Below are positions 27,366-35,971 of a DNA stretch of 64,000 bases, one piece after another; within the stretch, counting starts at the first letter, position 1, and every line of letters begins with the position of its first letter. This DNA is from Paludibacteraceae bacterium (GTDB lineage: Bacteria; Bacteroidota; Bacteroidia; Bacteroidales; Paludibacteraceae). The stretch covers positions 62,001 to 126,000 of the forward strand of contig JAKSNY010000003.1 of assembly GCA_024399495.1 (NCBI GenBank), given 5' to 3'. Made by a program: the position numbers and the translations under genes. Below the pieces are notes generated by a model. The model was not told where the DNA came from, ran no database searches, and worked only from the letters and a program-made list of their open reading frames with translations.

Positions 27366-28075
27366 AATCAGAAATAGAACTGAAAAACAAAATCAAGCAG
27401 TTAGAGAGGCGGATAATTGATTTGGCTTGGCCAGACAAGTCAGATTCAATCTATGGCTCCGTTGAGGATTTGGTGTTTGCTGACAGCAAATTAAACGAAA
27501 AACTTGACGGTCTGTTAAGGGAAAGGAAATTTTGCCTTAATAAACTATTCAGAGGCACAGACCTTGAATATGACCGTTTAGAAATGGTTAACAACACTTT
27601 AAGGGAGAACACCATCAGGCTTGACAGTATGGTCAGTGACCTTTATAAGTCATTAAATAACCTTAATCTGAATTGGTTAGGCAATCTATGCGTTGAAGGT
27701 GAAATGACACTGCCCACATTTGATGTAGAGTATGACATTTTACCCGATGATATGTATTATGGCTCAGACTTCAACACCATAATAAACATAGAGTGTGCCT
27801 ACTGCATTGCGGAAAACAGTAATAGAATACACGATATAGTCCATGCAGAACTCCGTGAGGATGTCGATTTCAAGGCATCCGGACTTGATATGGAAATTGA
27901 CGATTGGAAAGAGGGAATATTTTACTATATGGACAAACAACGATACATTAAATGGTGTTATGCACTACATCATTTAGAAGACCATCTGTTTTTCCCGATT
28001 GCCGACATCATACACCTTAAAGAATTTGCCTTATCCGTAAAGAGTGAGGCGGAACATATTGCTAAAGTGAAATAA
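27356..28075 (+). CDS. Protein of unknown function, coiled-coil N-terminus
   Basis: 239 residues. The first 100 are predicted helical and partly coiled-coil (KSEIELKNKIKQLERRI; NTLRENTIRLDSMVSDLYK). The acidic C-terminal domain is rich in Tyr, His and Asp and includes WCYALHHLEDHLFFPIADI; clustered His residues could bind metal. No family recognised. It overlaps the upstream small gene and precedes a DUF1232 protein. Confidence 0.55.
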   Translation: MGLKSEIELKNKIKQLERRIIDLAWPDKSDSIYGSVEDLVFADSKLNEKLDGLLRERKFCLNKLFRGTDLEYDRLEMVNNTLRENTIRLDSMVSDLYKSLNNLNLNWLGNLCVEGEMTLPTFDVEYDILPDDMYYGSDFNTIINIECAYCIAENSNRIHDIVHAELREDVDFKASGLDMEIDDWKEGIFYYMDKQRYIKWCYALHHLEDHLFFPIADIIHLKEFALSVKSEAEHIAKVK

Positions 28076-28097
28076 ATAACTTTAAATTTGAAAATAT

Positions 28098-28394
28098 ATG
28101 GAAAATAATGAAGTATCACACACAGGTGCTTGGGTAGGAGCTATCCTTGCCGCCATCTATCTATTCTCACCAATTGACATTGTGCCAGATGTTGTTCCAA
28201 TAGCCGGCTGGCTTGATGACGCACTCATTGCTGTAACAGGAGGACTTAACCTTATTCAGTCATACCTAAAAGAGAGTAATGAATTCCTTGCCAGCATAGT
28301 CAAGTTCCTTAAATGGGGAATACTCCTATTAGGCATACTTATAATAGGTATATTAGCCCTTACTGGGGCATTGATATATAGTGCGGTAAAATAA
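28098..28394 (+). CDS. DUF1232 (YkvA-like) membrane protein
   Basis: 98 residues. The motif YLFSPIDIVPDVVPIAGWLD is the hallmark of DUF1232/YkvA proteins, small membrane-associated proteins of unknown function. A second hydrophobic stretch at about residues 68-95 forms a transmembrane helix. It is the last gene before the second accessory island. Confidence 0.8.
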   Translation: MENNEVSHTGAWVGAILAAIYLFSPIDIVPDVVPIAGWLDDALIAVTGGLNLIQSYLKESNEFLASIVKFLKWGILLLGILIIGILALTGALIYSAVK

Positions 28395-28429
28395 AATAAG
28401 CAGTCCACCCTAAAAAAAGGGAATATTAC

Positions 28430-28461
28430 TTGTGAAGATTAATTTTATTTATTATCTTTGC
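28430..28461 (+). promoter_or_regulatory. Promoter ahead of the 28.5-kb RNA candidate
   Basis: A TTG at about 28430 and TATCTTTG ending near 28460, about 20 bases apart, fit the Bacteroidota consensus. Transcription would begin near 28467. The nearest start codon is about 375 bases downstream, which supports a non-coding RNA or a very long leader for the GTPase operon. Confidence 0.55.
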
Positions 28462-28465
28462 AATA

Positions 28466-28655
28466 AGGTTGCGGTGGCAACACATTTATTTTGAAATGTT
28501 TTTGACGAGTCAAAACTAATGGATAAAGTCTGGAAAACTTTGTAAATCTTGAAATTAGGTTATGACAAATCAGAGGCATCTATTCCCTTCAACGGGCGTG
28601 GACTGCTTTTGTTTGTTCTCTAATTTCAGGTTTTTCCAGAGCCTTTCCATTAAGA
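28466..28655 (+). ncRNA. Candidate rod-shaped structured RNA (6S-like), copy A
   Basis: Successive complementary segments make one long interrupted helix: AATGGA (28518) with TCCATT (28646), TCTGGAAAA (28529) with TTTTCCAGA (28632), and TGAAATTAG (28550) with CTAATTTCA (28620). The central part holds GCGTGGACT (28596-28604) on the 3' side, and a small TTTTGAC-GA-GTCAAAA hairpin precedes the rod. The same motif and architecture recur at 53.4 kb. A rod with an open centre resembles 6S RNA, but I cannot confirm a family; a 5' leader of the GTPase operon is the alternative. Confidence 0.5.
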
Positions 28656-28841
28656 CCAAATATAAAGTGTTCACGCCTGAATTATGTTGCTAGATTAACA
28701 ATAAACGAACTGTTGTCAGTTTAAATAGCACTGTTTTTATGTTTTCAAATGACCAGTAGGCACTATGCCCGTTTTGGTCTGCTATGTATGTTATTTTATT
28801 GAGATTTAAATATTTATAATTTTTTTTAACGAACTATTGAC

Positions 28842-30710
28842 ATGAATATCAATTTATTAAAAGAGGTCGCTCGGTTTATAGAATCTGCGACAATTGAAAG
28901 AGATTTAACTTTTTTAGAAAGTAAAAAAGAAGATTGTCCGTTGGTATTACCAGTTATGGGGGAGTTTTCATCTGGAAAAACAACATTGATTAATGCGTTA
29001 ACAGATAGCAAACAATTAGAAACCGCTACAAAACCCACAACAGCTACTATATATGAAGTTCATTTTGGAAGTGAAAAATGTTGTGCTGAAATTTATTATA
29101 CTGGCAAACAAAAAGTGGAGGTGGACAACATCTCAGATTTACACAATGAAGAAATTGCAGATGCCGCAGTTGTTGAAGTCTATGATACAAGTAATAAAGT
29201 TCCATCGTCAATAGTATTAGTGGATACTCCAGGTCTGTCTTCGCCTGACCCCAGACATAAACAAACTCTTATTGATTTTTTACCAGAGTCTGATGGAATT
29301 TTATTGGTTTCTGATATTAACCAACCTGGGTTGACAAAATCTCTTACAGATTTCATAAAAACAATGGAATTGTCAAAAAGAAGAATATATTTAATTTTGA
29401 CAAAATGTGATACCAAGTCTGAAAAAGAAATTTGTGAGGCGAAAAGATATATAGAGGCTAATAATGGAATCAAACAGTGTAATATAGTGGCTGTTTCGGC
29501 AAAAGAAAACAACATTGATGAATTGTTTGCCCTACTTTCAAACATTCAACATGACAAAGCAGATATACTAGAGCAAGTAAACAAGCAAAGAGTTGTCAAT
29601 ATTGCTCAAAGTTTAATCAATTCGATTACAACCTTGAAGAAAGCTAGTCTTTCTGATGACGAGTTGGACGATGCAATTGCAGGTCAAGAACATAAATTAA
29701 GTAATTTAAATAATTCGATTCAGAACTTAATAAGTTCATTATCTAGTGATATTGAAGAAATAACTCGAAAAGCAGAACGTACCTTTGAAGACACAGTTTC
29801 ATGCAGGTTGGAAATATTGACAGGTAGCAGGGGCGTTGATTTCGATGCAGAAGCGACATCAATAATTAACAATTCTGCTTCTATGATAATCTCTAGTGTA
29901 TGTGCTGAAATACAAAATCTTGTTCATACCCATGCTTTAAAATCAAATGCCGATTTTGATTTTTCGTCATTAAACAGTGTTGATTTAAGTTCCTTTGCTC
30001 TTGACGGTTTAGAATATAATTTGAATTTGAATAGTATTGGACATAACTATGATAGAGCAATTGCTACTGGTTTGAAAATTGCTACTGCGGCTGCCGTAGT
30101 TTACACGGCACATGCTTTATCTGGTGTCGGAGCAGCATTAAATAACGGCGGATCGGCAGAATTTGGTGAGAGTGCAAATAGTGACTCTATTGTAAATAAC
30201 TATGGAACCGCTGATTTGGTTGTGGATGCAGCACAAACTGCTATGATATTGAAGAATAGGAGTGACATCAGTCAAAATAATGTTCAAAATGAGGAACAAG
30301 GATCTAAAATGCAACAAATTGGATGTAAATATAATGAATATGAACAACACAATCAAGAAATAGGTCGGAAAATGGGACTGAATGGTGGTATCGTTGAATC
30401 TGTTGTTAGTTTAGTTACCGATAGCACAATGGGCAAGCCTCAAAGAAGAAGAGCAGTTTATGAATATATGGAATCAACTTTAATGCCAAGTTTCAAAGGC
30501 TCTATTAAAAGGAATTGCGATATTTTGCTAAATAATATTCATGAGAATTTACTTAATGACGCTACTACTGCAATTAATGAGATTAAAGAATCATTAAAAG
30601 GTTTAAAAGAAGAAAAGCAGACTAAGGAACAAGACTTTCAGGCAAAAATCAAAAAATTGAATGAATATAGTATAACTTTAAATCAGGAATTTTTATGTGG
30701 CAATTTTTAA
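28842..30710 (+). CDS. Dynamin-like GTPase 1 of a three-GTPase operon
   Basis: 622 residues. The GTPase domain shows G1 GEFSSGKT (about residues 39-46), a threonine-rich switch I, G3 DTPG (about 128) and G4 TKCD (about 187), the pattern of bacterial dynamin-like proteins. A hydrophobic, Ala-rich stretch near 409-433 (GLKIATAAAVVYTAHALSG) could be the membrane paddle. Helical segments at both ends suit a stalk. Its stop overlaps the next gene by 16 bases. Together with two further GTPases it resembles Eleos (LeoABC-like) anti-phage systems; this assignment rests on architecture. Confidence 0.85.
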   Translation: MNINLLKEVARFIESATIERDLTFLESKKEDCPLVLPVMGEFSSGKTTLINALTDSKQLETATKPTTATIYEVHFGSEKCCAEIYYTGKQKVEVDNISDLHNEEIADAAVVEVYDTSNKVPSSIVLVDTPGLSSPDPRHKQTLIDFLPESDGILLVSDINQPGLTKSLTDFIKTMELSKRRIYLILTKCDTKSEKEICEAKRYIEANNGIKQCNIVAVSAKENNIDELFALLSNIQHDKADILEQVNKQRVVNIAQSLINSITTLKKASLSDDELDDAIAGQEHKLSNLNNSIQNLISSLSSDIEEITRKAERTFEDTVSCRLEILTGSRGVDFDAEATSIINNSASMIISSVCAEIQNLVHTHALKSNADFDFSSLNSVDLSSFALDGLEYNLNLNSIGHNYDRAIATGLKIATAAAVVYTAHALSGVGAALNNGGSAEFGESANSDSIVNNYGTADLVVDAAQTAMILKNRSDISQNNVQNEEQGSKMQQIGCKYNEYEQHNQEIGRKMGLNGGIVESVVSLVTDSTMGKPQRRRAVYEYMESTLMPSFKGSIKRNCDILLNNIHENLLNDATTAINEIKESLKGLKEEKQTKEQDFQAKIKKLNEYSITLNQEFLCGNF

Positions 30711-31068
30711 TTGGTTTAGCAACAGGTGCATGTGGTGTGCTTGTTAAGGATTATTTTACTGGTAACAAAGAACAGCAAAACTGTCAGTCTCAATTAAACT
30801 CCATTTTGGAGGAGAATGATAAATTGAGAAAAAAAACAATGAGGCAGAACGTCTTATTGAAGATCTTCAAACAGAATTATCTCGAATAAAAAAACAAAAC
30901 AAATCAAACGAAGACACAAAAGATGACCTAAATGACGATTTGGATGCCGAAAAACGTAAGAATAAACATCTTTCCACCCAAGTTAGTGAATTAGTGACTC
31001 AAATTGAAGAATATAAAGCTGCGATTCAAAGTTTAGAATTAGAAATTAAACAATTAAGAACACACTAA
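30695..31068 (+). CDS. Membrane-anchored coiled-coil protein, read through a -1 frameshift
   Basis: The zero frame starts at 30695 (MWQFLIGLATGACGVLVKDY, a transmembrane or amphipathic anchor) and stops at 30889 after 64 residues. At an A8 run (30829-30836) the heptamer A AAA AAA is in the phase required for -1 slippage. The -1 frame continues as a Glu/Lys/Gln-rich coiled coil (ERLIEDLQTELSRIKKQNK onward) to a TAA at 31066-31068, one base before the next ATG, giving about 124 residues. The design (short membrane anchor plus coiled coil) copies the N-terminus of the next gene. Programmed frameshift, pseudogene or sequencing slip are all possible. Confidence 0.65.
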
Positions 31069-31069
31069 T

Positions 31070-32953
31070 ATGGAAATGCTTTCATGTATTCTTATCTCAG
31101 CAACTGCTTTGATAAGCGGGTTTCTTGTGTTTGTTCTTATGAAGTTTGTTTTTGGAAAAACGTGTAAAATAGAGGATGACAAAAATGCGCAAAAAAAAGA
31201 TGAAGCTATTTCAGCGTTAGAGATAAAGTTACAAGAAGCTCAAAAATCAAAAATTAGTCTTTCTGTTGAGTTGTCCTCCTGCAAAGAACAATTATCCGAT
31301 TTGCAACAGCAGTTAGCAAAAGCGTTAGAGGGAAATTTGGATACAAAAACCATTGCAAAAATGGCAGATGCTTTAACATTGCGTGAACAAATCGCGAAAT
31401 TAGAAAAAAAAATAAAGGAATTGGAAGATGAATCGGAAAATTACGAGGATGAAATAGATGACCTAAAGAAGGAATTGAAAAGGGGAAAAAGTGAAATTGA
31501 GGAGTTGGATGAACAGTTGCAGAGTTCCAAAAAGAAGAATAACGAATTAGAAGAAGAAGTCGCCACAATATCTGCCAAGTTGGATAATACACAAAAAACT
31601 TTATTCATTAAGGAAGAGTCATTATCTTTTGTTCAAGAAGTTTTGCAAGCCGAAAAAGCTTCTGATAGTAAAGAACTGGAGACTGCTATTGATCGTTTTG
31701 TCGATTTTATAAAAGGTGAGTTATCCGATGTTTTGAAAGACATTTCCAAATCGCCAATAGATGAGTCTTTATTACAAAACTGGTCTTTGTCAGCAAGGAA
31801 AATTTGGCTGAAAAACAAAACAACGATAGCATTTGTAGGTGAATTTTCAGCTGGTAAAACATCTATTGTAAATAGAATCTTATCTCAAGATGATAAAAAC
31901 ATACCACTTTTGCCCGTAAGTGCAAAAGCCACAACTGCAATCCCTACGTATATCTCAGGTGGAATAACTACTGCCTACCAGTTTTATTCACCGGATAATA
32001 ACTTGAAATCCATTTCAGAAACGACATTCAAGAAAGTTAATAAGGAAGTTCTTGACCAAGTAGAAGGATTATCTTCGTTGATTACTTATTTTGTGATGAA
32101 ATATAAAAATCCAAATTTGGATAAATTAAGTATTTTGGATACACCAGGGTTTAACTCAAACGATTCTGAAGATTATCGCCGCACAATTGAAGTCATAAAT
32201 GAATGCGATGCACTGTTTTGGGTGTTTGATGTAAATGCAGGTACTGTTAATAGAAGTTCTTTGAAAATCATAAAAGAGCATCTAGCCAAACCGTTATACA
32301 TAGTAATCAATAAGGTTGATACAAAATCAGATAAAGAAATTGATTCTGTAGAAATGTTAATTAAAAAAACTATTGAAGCAGAAGGTATTACCGTCAAAGA
32401 ATACATTCGGTTTTCATCTAATCCCAAATACGAATTAGACTCCATTATGAATCCGATTCGTAATGTGGTGCATGACACATCTAAAGAAGAATTTATCAAT
32501 GAATTAGAAAATCGCATTAATAGCTTGCAAAATGAATGGTGTAAGATAGCAAAAGAATCTACATCTTCATATGATAAGTCTCGAAAGGAATACGATGGTG
32601 TCGTAGATAAGTATATTAATGTGCAAAATCAGTTGTTCCAAGCATGTGAAAATGCTGTAAATATTCCACATTTTGAGAGCCACTTATTTAGAAAAGACAA
32701 TTATGAAATGTCTCAGCAAGAATATTCTCAATTGGAAAATATTCTTACTGATGATGTTCCAACTGAATGTAATAAATTGGCTACACTATTTGATGAAAGC
32801 AACGAAATTGTTGATAAAATGAATGATTTGTATAATAATAAATTCGAAGCAGAGCAATCATTAAGAAAACTTAACGACATTATTAAAAAATTCAAGAAAT
32901 ACGATGACGCATATAGAAGGGCAGCGTTAAATGTTTTACCCCTTAAAAAATAA
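31070..32953 (+). CDS. Dynamin-like GTPase 2 with membrane anchor and coiled coil
   Basis: 627 residues in three parts: a transmembrane segment (about residues 5-28), a long coiled coil (about 40-195, for example AKLEKKIKELEDESENYEDE) and a dynamin-like GTPase domain with G1 GEFSAGKT (about 257), G3 DTPG (about 357) and G4 NKVD (about 413). The tail is helical. The anchor and coiled coil would hold the GTPase at the membrane as an oligomer. It begins 1 base after the coiled-coil ORF ends and overlaps the region before GTPase 3. No CATCGGG motif occurs in this operon. Confidence 0.85.
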   Translation: MEMLSCILISATALISGFLVFVLMKFVFGKTCKIEDDKNAQKKDEAISALEIKLQEAQKSKISLSVELSSCKEQLSDLQQQLAKALEGNLDTKTIAKMADALTLREQIAKLEKKIKELEDESENYEDEIDDLKKELKRGKSEIEELDEQLQSSKKKNNELEEEVATISAKLDNTQKTLFIKEESLSFVQEVLQAEKASDSKELETAIDRFVDFIKGELSDVLKDISKSPIDESLLQNWSLSARKIWLKNKTTIAFVGEFSAGKTSIVNRILSQDDKNIPLLPVSAKATTAIPTYISGGITTAYQFYSPDNNLKSISETTFKKVNKEVLDQVEGLSSLITYFVMKYKNPNLDKLSILDTPGFNSNDSEDYRRTIEVINECDALFWVFDVNAGTVNRSSLKIIKEHLAKPLYIVINKVDTKSDKEIDSVEMLIKKTIEAEGITVKEYIRFSSNPKYELDSIMNPIRNVVHDTSKEEFINELENRINSLQNEWCKIAKESTSSYDKSRKEYDGVVDKYINVQNQLFQACENAVNIPHFESHLFRKDNYEMSQQEYSQLENILTDDVPTECNKLATLFDESNEIVDKMNDLYNNKFEAEQSLRKLNDIIKKFKKYDDAYRRAALNVLPLKK

Positions 32954-32966
32954 TGTTATTATAAAT

Positions 32967-35009
32967 ATGGATAAAAATTTTTTTGAAGATTTACAATCTC
33001 GCAAAATTACAGTAAAGCAATATGCTACCAAAGCCAAAGAGTATGGCTGGATTGATGAGCAGAGGATGAACGACATTATCAACAAACTTGATAATGATAC
33101 GTTAGTAATAGGTGTAATCGGGCAAATGAAGTGTGGTAAATCAACATTCCTTAATGCTTTTGTTTTTGAGGACGATATTTTGCCAGCTGCTACTACTCCA
33201 ATGACCGCTGCATTATCAGTGATAACCTATGGAGAAAACAAGAAAGTTGTTGCTGAGTTCTATACAGCAGATGAGTGGGCAGAACAACAAATGCAGGCGA
33301 AACGCAATTTGTCTGAAATTACTAATGAGTTGGAGATTTCAAAAGTTAAAGCAGCAAAAGAGTTGGTGGAAAAATCACATTTATTAGGTGGAGCTGTTAG
33401 TACTTATTTGGGAAAGATCCAAGAGGACACATTTGAGAATCTAATAGAATATGTGGGAGCAGATGGAAAATATGTGTCTATTACAAAATCCGTTACTATT
33501 TACTATCCAAAAGAATATCTCAAAGGAGTTGAAATTGTTGATACTCCAGGCTTTAATGATCCTATCGTATCTCGAGAAGAAAGGACAAAGGACTTCTTGA
33601 AAAAAGCGGATGTTGTGCTTTTGATGTTATATGCAGGAAGACCATTTGATGCTACTGATAGAACCATTCTTTTTCAAAATGTACGTTCGTGTGGCATTGG
33701 GAAGGTACTTGTTGGTGTAAATAAATATGATATTCCATACGAAAGTGGAGAACTACCAGAACAAATTAAGCAGTATGTAAAAGATGAAATTCAGAAAGCA
33801 TGTGCGGATTGTAATGATAGTCGGCTTATTGATATTTTACAAGAAACAACTCCAATACTGCTTTCTGCTAATATGGCATTACTTTCTGAAATATCAATGA
33901 GGAAGATAACCACAATAGAAGAATATAAAAAAGCATGGGACAGGGGATGCGATATTTTTGAAATCAGTAATCAAAACCAATTTAGAGAATGTAGCCATAT
34001 TGATGAATTAACTCAGGCGGTTAAGGATATGGTAGAAAAAGAAAAAGGTCAGATTCTTTTTGCAAAACCAATCAATTCCATTTTAGCAGCGGGCAATAAA
34101 ATCCTTGAAGCAAAAGAAAAGGAACTAAAAGATTGTGATGCCAAAATTGTAGTATATAGTACTCCTGATGAAGAAATAGAAGAAAAACAGGAAATTTTGC
34201 AAAAGGCGATTAAGCGTATGAATCGCAAAATTGCTAGTTTAGAGGATACATTAGACGAGGAGTTTGAAAACATACTACGGAAGACACGCAATGAAATGGA
34301 AGATTTAGTAGATGCAACCGTCAAAAGATTAAATCAAATTGTGGACAACTGGGGTAAACTCCAAGATTATGAAAATATAAAACCGAAAATTAACAATGAA
34401 CTAGATAAATTGCAGACCCGAGATTTAAAGCGTTGCTTGGAAGAACAGCAAAATTCTGCTCAACGGAAATTGCGTTCTGTGTTAGATGACTTTTTTGCTG
34501 AAGCAGATGAAATTATTTGGAAATATCTGCCAGATTTTGATCAAAAAGGATTCCTTAATGAGGTTAAAAAAGAAATCAAATTGACAGTAGATAAAGACTT
34601 GTTCAAAATCGAACTAGCCTCACAAGAAGAACAATCGTATGGCTTTTGGGATTTCGTAGGCGACTTTTTAAGCAAAACTCCTTTTGGTATGGTTGGGAAA
34701 GCCTTCAGCCATAACGAAAAAGTTTGTGAATTAAAAGAAGCATTTAATAGTATTTCAAGTCAGTTTGATGCTACTGAATATCTACAAACTATATTACAAA
34801 ACAAGTCAACCATCATAAATAAAGTAAAAGAAAAATATCAGACAGAATTTTTATTGCCTATACAAAATGAATTTGACGAATTAGTGGTCAATGCCGACAA
34901 CAAAGAAAAAATTTTGGCTGAGTCCAAAGAGAAAAAAGAATCTTTAAGTGTTGCAAGAAGTAAAATCTTGGAGCAAATAGATGAGATGGACTCCATCTTA
35001 ACTGTTTAG
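32967..35009 (+). CDS. Dynamin-like GTPase 3 of the operon
   Basis: 680 residues from the ATG at 32967 (MDKNFFEDLQSRKITV); an upstream in-frame stretch overlaps the previous gene and is not needed. GTPase motifs are G1 GQMKCGKST (about residues 51-59), G3 DTPGFNDP (about 192) and G4 NKYD (about 252). The C-terminal half is predicted coiled-coil and helical, with an aromatic-glycine stretch GFWDFVGDFLSKTPFGMVG (about 560-578) that may contact membrane. It is the last gene of the three-GTPase operon and is followed by a palindrome containing its stop codon. Confidence 0.85.
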   Translation: MDKNFFEDLQSRKITVKQYATKAKEYGWIDEQRMNDIINKLDNDTLVIGVIGQMKCGKSTFLNAFVFEDDILPAATTPMTAALSVITYGENKKVVAEFYTADEWAEQQMQAKRNLSEITNELEISKVKAAKELVEKSHLLGGAVSTYLGKIQEDTFENLIEYVGADGKYVSITKSVTIYYPKEYLKGVEIVDTPGFNDPIVSREERTKDFLKKADVVLLMLYAGRPFDATDRTILFQNVRSCGIGKVLVGVNKYDIPYESGELPEQIKQYVKDEIQKACADCNDSRLIDILQETTPILLSANMALLSEISMRKITTIEEYKKAWDRGCDIFEISNQNQFRECSHIDELTQAVKDMVEKEKGQILFAKPINSILAAGNKILEAKEKELKDCDAKIVVYSTPDEEIEEKQEILQKAIKRMNRKIASLEDTLDEEFENILRKTRNEMEDLVDATVKRLNQIVDNWGKLQDYENIKPKINNELDKLQTRDLKRCLEEQQNSAQRKLRSVLDDFFAEADEIIWKYLPDFDQKGFLNEVKKEIKLTVDKDLFKIELASQEEQSYGFWDFVGDFLSKTPFGMVGKAFSHNEKVCELKEAFNSISSQFDATEYLQTILQNKSTIINKVKEKYQTEFLLPIQNEFDELVVNADNKEKILAESKEKKESLSVARSKILEQIDEMDSILTV

Positions 35010-35025
35010 TTTTTATAAAAACTAA
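35006..35025. terminator. AT-rich perfect palindrome at the end of the GTPase operon
   Basis: TTAGTTTTTATAAAAACTAA is a perfect 20-base palindrome that includes the stop codon of GTPase 3 and is followed by a short T run. Such AT-rich hairpins can terminate in either direction, but the stem is weak. Confidence 0.4.
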
Positions 35026-35505
35026 TACCATTTTTGTTAATTACGCTTAATTGGATTGTCGCAGTCTATAACAACTTATAGTTGCGACGCAGTAAAGTTA
35101 TATTACAAAACTAATTCTGTTAGACTCTTTTATGCAACTCTCAATTTCATATCCATAACTTAATGCCTTGATTTAAGTAAAGACTAACAATTGATTTGAT
35201 ATTTCCAAGACAAAGTATGTGTATATCAACTTTGAAATTCTCTCTAAATTGGTATCTATAGTCAAAGTTGCGATAACGCTTGTCAAAATGTTTAGTCCCA
35301 AATTCAGAGACAGTTAAGTTGGCAAGATTGTTGATATTCAGGGCAAGAATGGCTTGATATTGCATCTTGCCGATATAACAACTGCAAAAAATGTTTTAAA
35401 CAACATTGAGATTCAAAGTGTTATCCCAACTTATGATTCTGCAGTAGTGCAATTTGCTCTTAAGATTTAGTTATCAAAGGCTATCGTAATCTAAACTTTG
35501 ATATT
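35010..35505. other. Gene-poor stretch with a hairpin and decayed coding remnants
   Basis: A strong hairpin (GTCGCA...CTATAA with TTATAG...TGCGAC) spans about 35056-35086. The minus strand at 35147-35365 has a 72-codon frame of unknown affinity. The plus strand at 35318-35470 reads like the end of a STAS-domain protein without a start. This is best read as decayed DNA. Confidence 0.45.
35318..35470 (+). pseudogene. Possible 3' remnant of a STAS (anti-anti-sigma-like) gene
   Basis: An open stretch without a start codon translates to about 50 residues including NGLILHLADITTAKNVLNNI and SVIPTYDSAVVQFALKI, then a stop at 35468-35470. The hydrophobic pattern and the terminal PTYDS...A resemble the last two strands and helix of STAS domains. 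This is a weak resemblance from memory. Confidence 0.25.
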
Positions 35506-35684
35506 ATGAGTCGTTATCCTTGGTCATCCGCTATCACAAATTATATTCGTGATGAAGAGGAGGCGGATGTTTATATTAAAGTTGATCTTGCGAGAGCAAT
35601 GTACGAGGTGGGGTTGACCAGGAGCATGAGGCTTATTGGATGGCTCGGTTCAAGGATTTTAAGAATTGTTACTCTAAAATGTAA
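35506..35684 (+). pseudogene. Small gene with an apparent frameshift
   Basis: Begins MSRYPWSSAITNYIRDEEEA and continues YIKVDLARAMYEVG; after a GGGG run at 35610-35613 the -1 frame gives DQEHEAYWMARFKDFKNCYS and stops at 35682-35684, 5 bases before the zinc-ribbon gene. The unshifted frame runs on into that gene and looks implausible. If corrected it would make a protein of about 59 residues of unknown function. Confidence 0.4.
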
Positions 35685-35689
35685 TTGCT

Positions 35690-35863
35690 ATGTTTCGCGG
35701 AGAATCTGTTTTTATATGCCCTAATTGCGGCAAGAAGTTTGTTGCTCCTGACATTGAGTTGGGGGCAACCGCTAAATCTCAACCTATGCCATGCCCACAC
35801 TGTGGCACTTTGACTGACAAGAAATCCGTAATCCCTGCATCGGTGTTCAAGTGGTTTAATTAA
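35690..35863 (+). CDS. Small zinc-ribbon protein
   Basis: A complete 57-residue ORF starting MFRGESVFICPNCGKKF and ending VFKWFN. Two CPxC knuckles (CPNCG, CPHCG) about 22 residues apart would bind one zinc ion. Zinc ribbons of this size usually bind nucleic acid or another protein. It is too short to be found by a length cut-off. Its last 26 codons recur at 36693-36770, and its final 30 or so bases recur at 37804-37837. Confidence 0.7.
   Translation: MFRGESVFICPNCGKKFVAPDIELGATAKSQPMPCPHCGTLTDKKSVIPASVFKWFN
35787..35863 (+). repeat. Zinc-ribbon tail, direct repeat copy 1
   Basis: The 3' end of the zinc-ribbon gene, beginning ATGCCATGCCCACACTGTGG and ending GTTCAAGTGGTTTAATTAA. A near-identical copy lies at 36693-36770 and a short decayed copy at 37804-37837, so that two toxin-antitoxin modules are bracketed by copies. 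Confidence 0.85.
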
Positions 35864-35938
35864 AGTAGAAAATTGCGATTGTTGTGCTATAACTCATTTT
35901 TTTTTATGGTTAAAGCACCGTAATCGCAATTTTTTATT

Positions 35939-35946
35939 TATATTTG
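35939..35946 (+). promoter_or_regulatory. -7 element upstream of the MNT/HEPN module
   Basis: TATATTTG, 25 bases before the ATG at 35972, fits TAnnTTTG and gives a short leader for the two-gene operon. Confidence 0.45.
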
Positions 35947-35971
35947 CAGAAACAACAATACGCATCAGTTT

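Larger units (their letters stand above)
28395..28841. other. Intergenic region with an RNA candidate
   Basis: 447 bases between the DUF1232 gene and the GTPase operon. It has a promoter near 28430-28461, a long rod-like fold, and downstream GC-poor hairpins (for example near 28752-28780). No protein-coding frame is supported. Confidence 0.6.

Noticed and set aside
35147-35365. 72-codon minus-strand frame, considered as a transposase fragment
   Set aside because: No DDE or HTH motif visible and no inverted repeats nearby; listed only as part of a decayed stretch.
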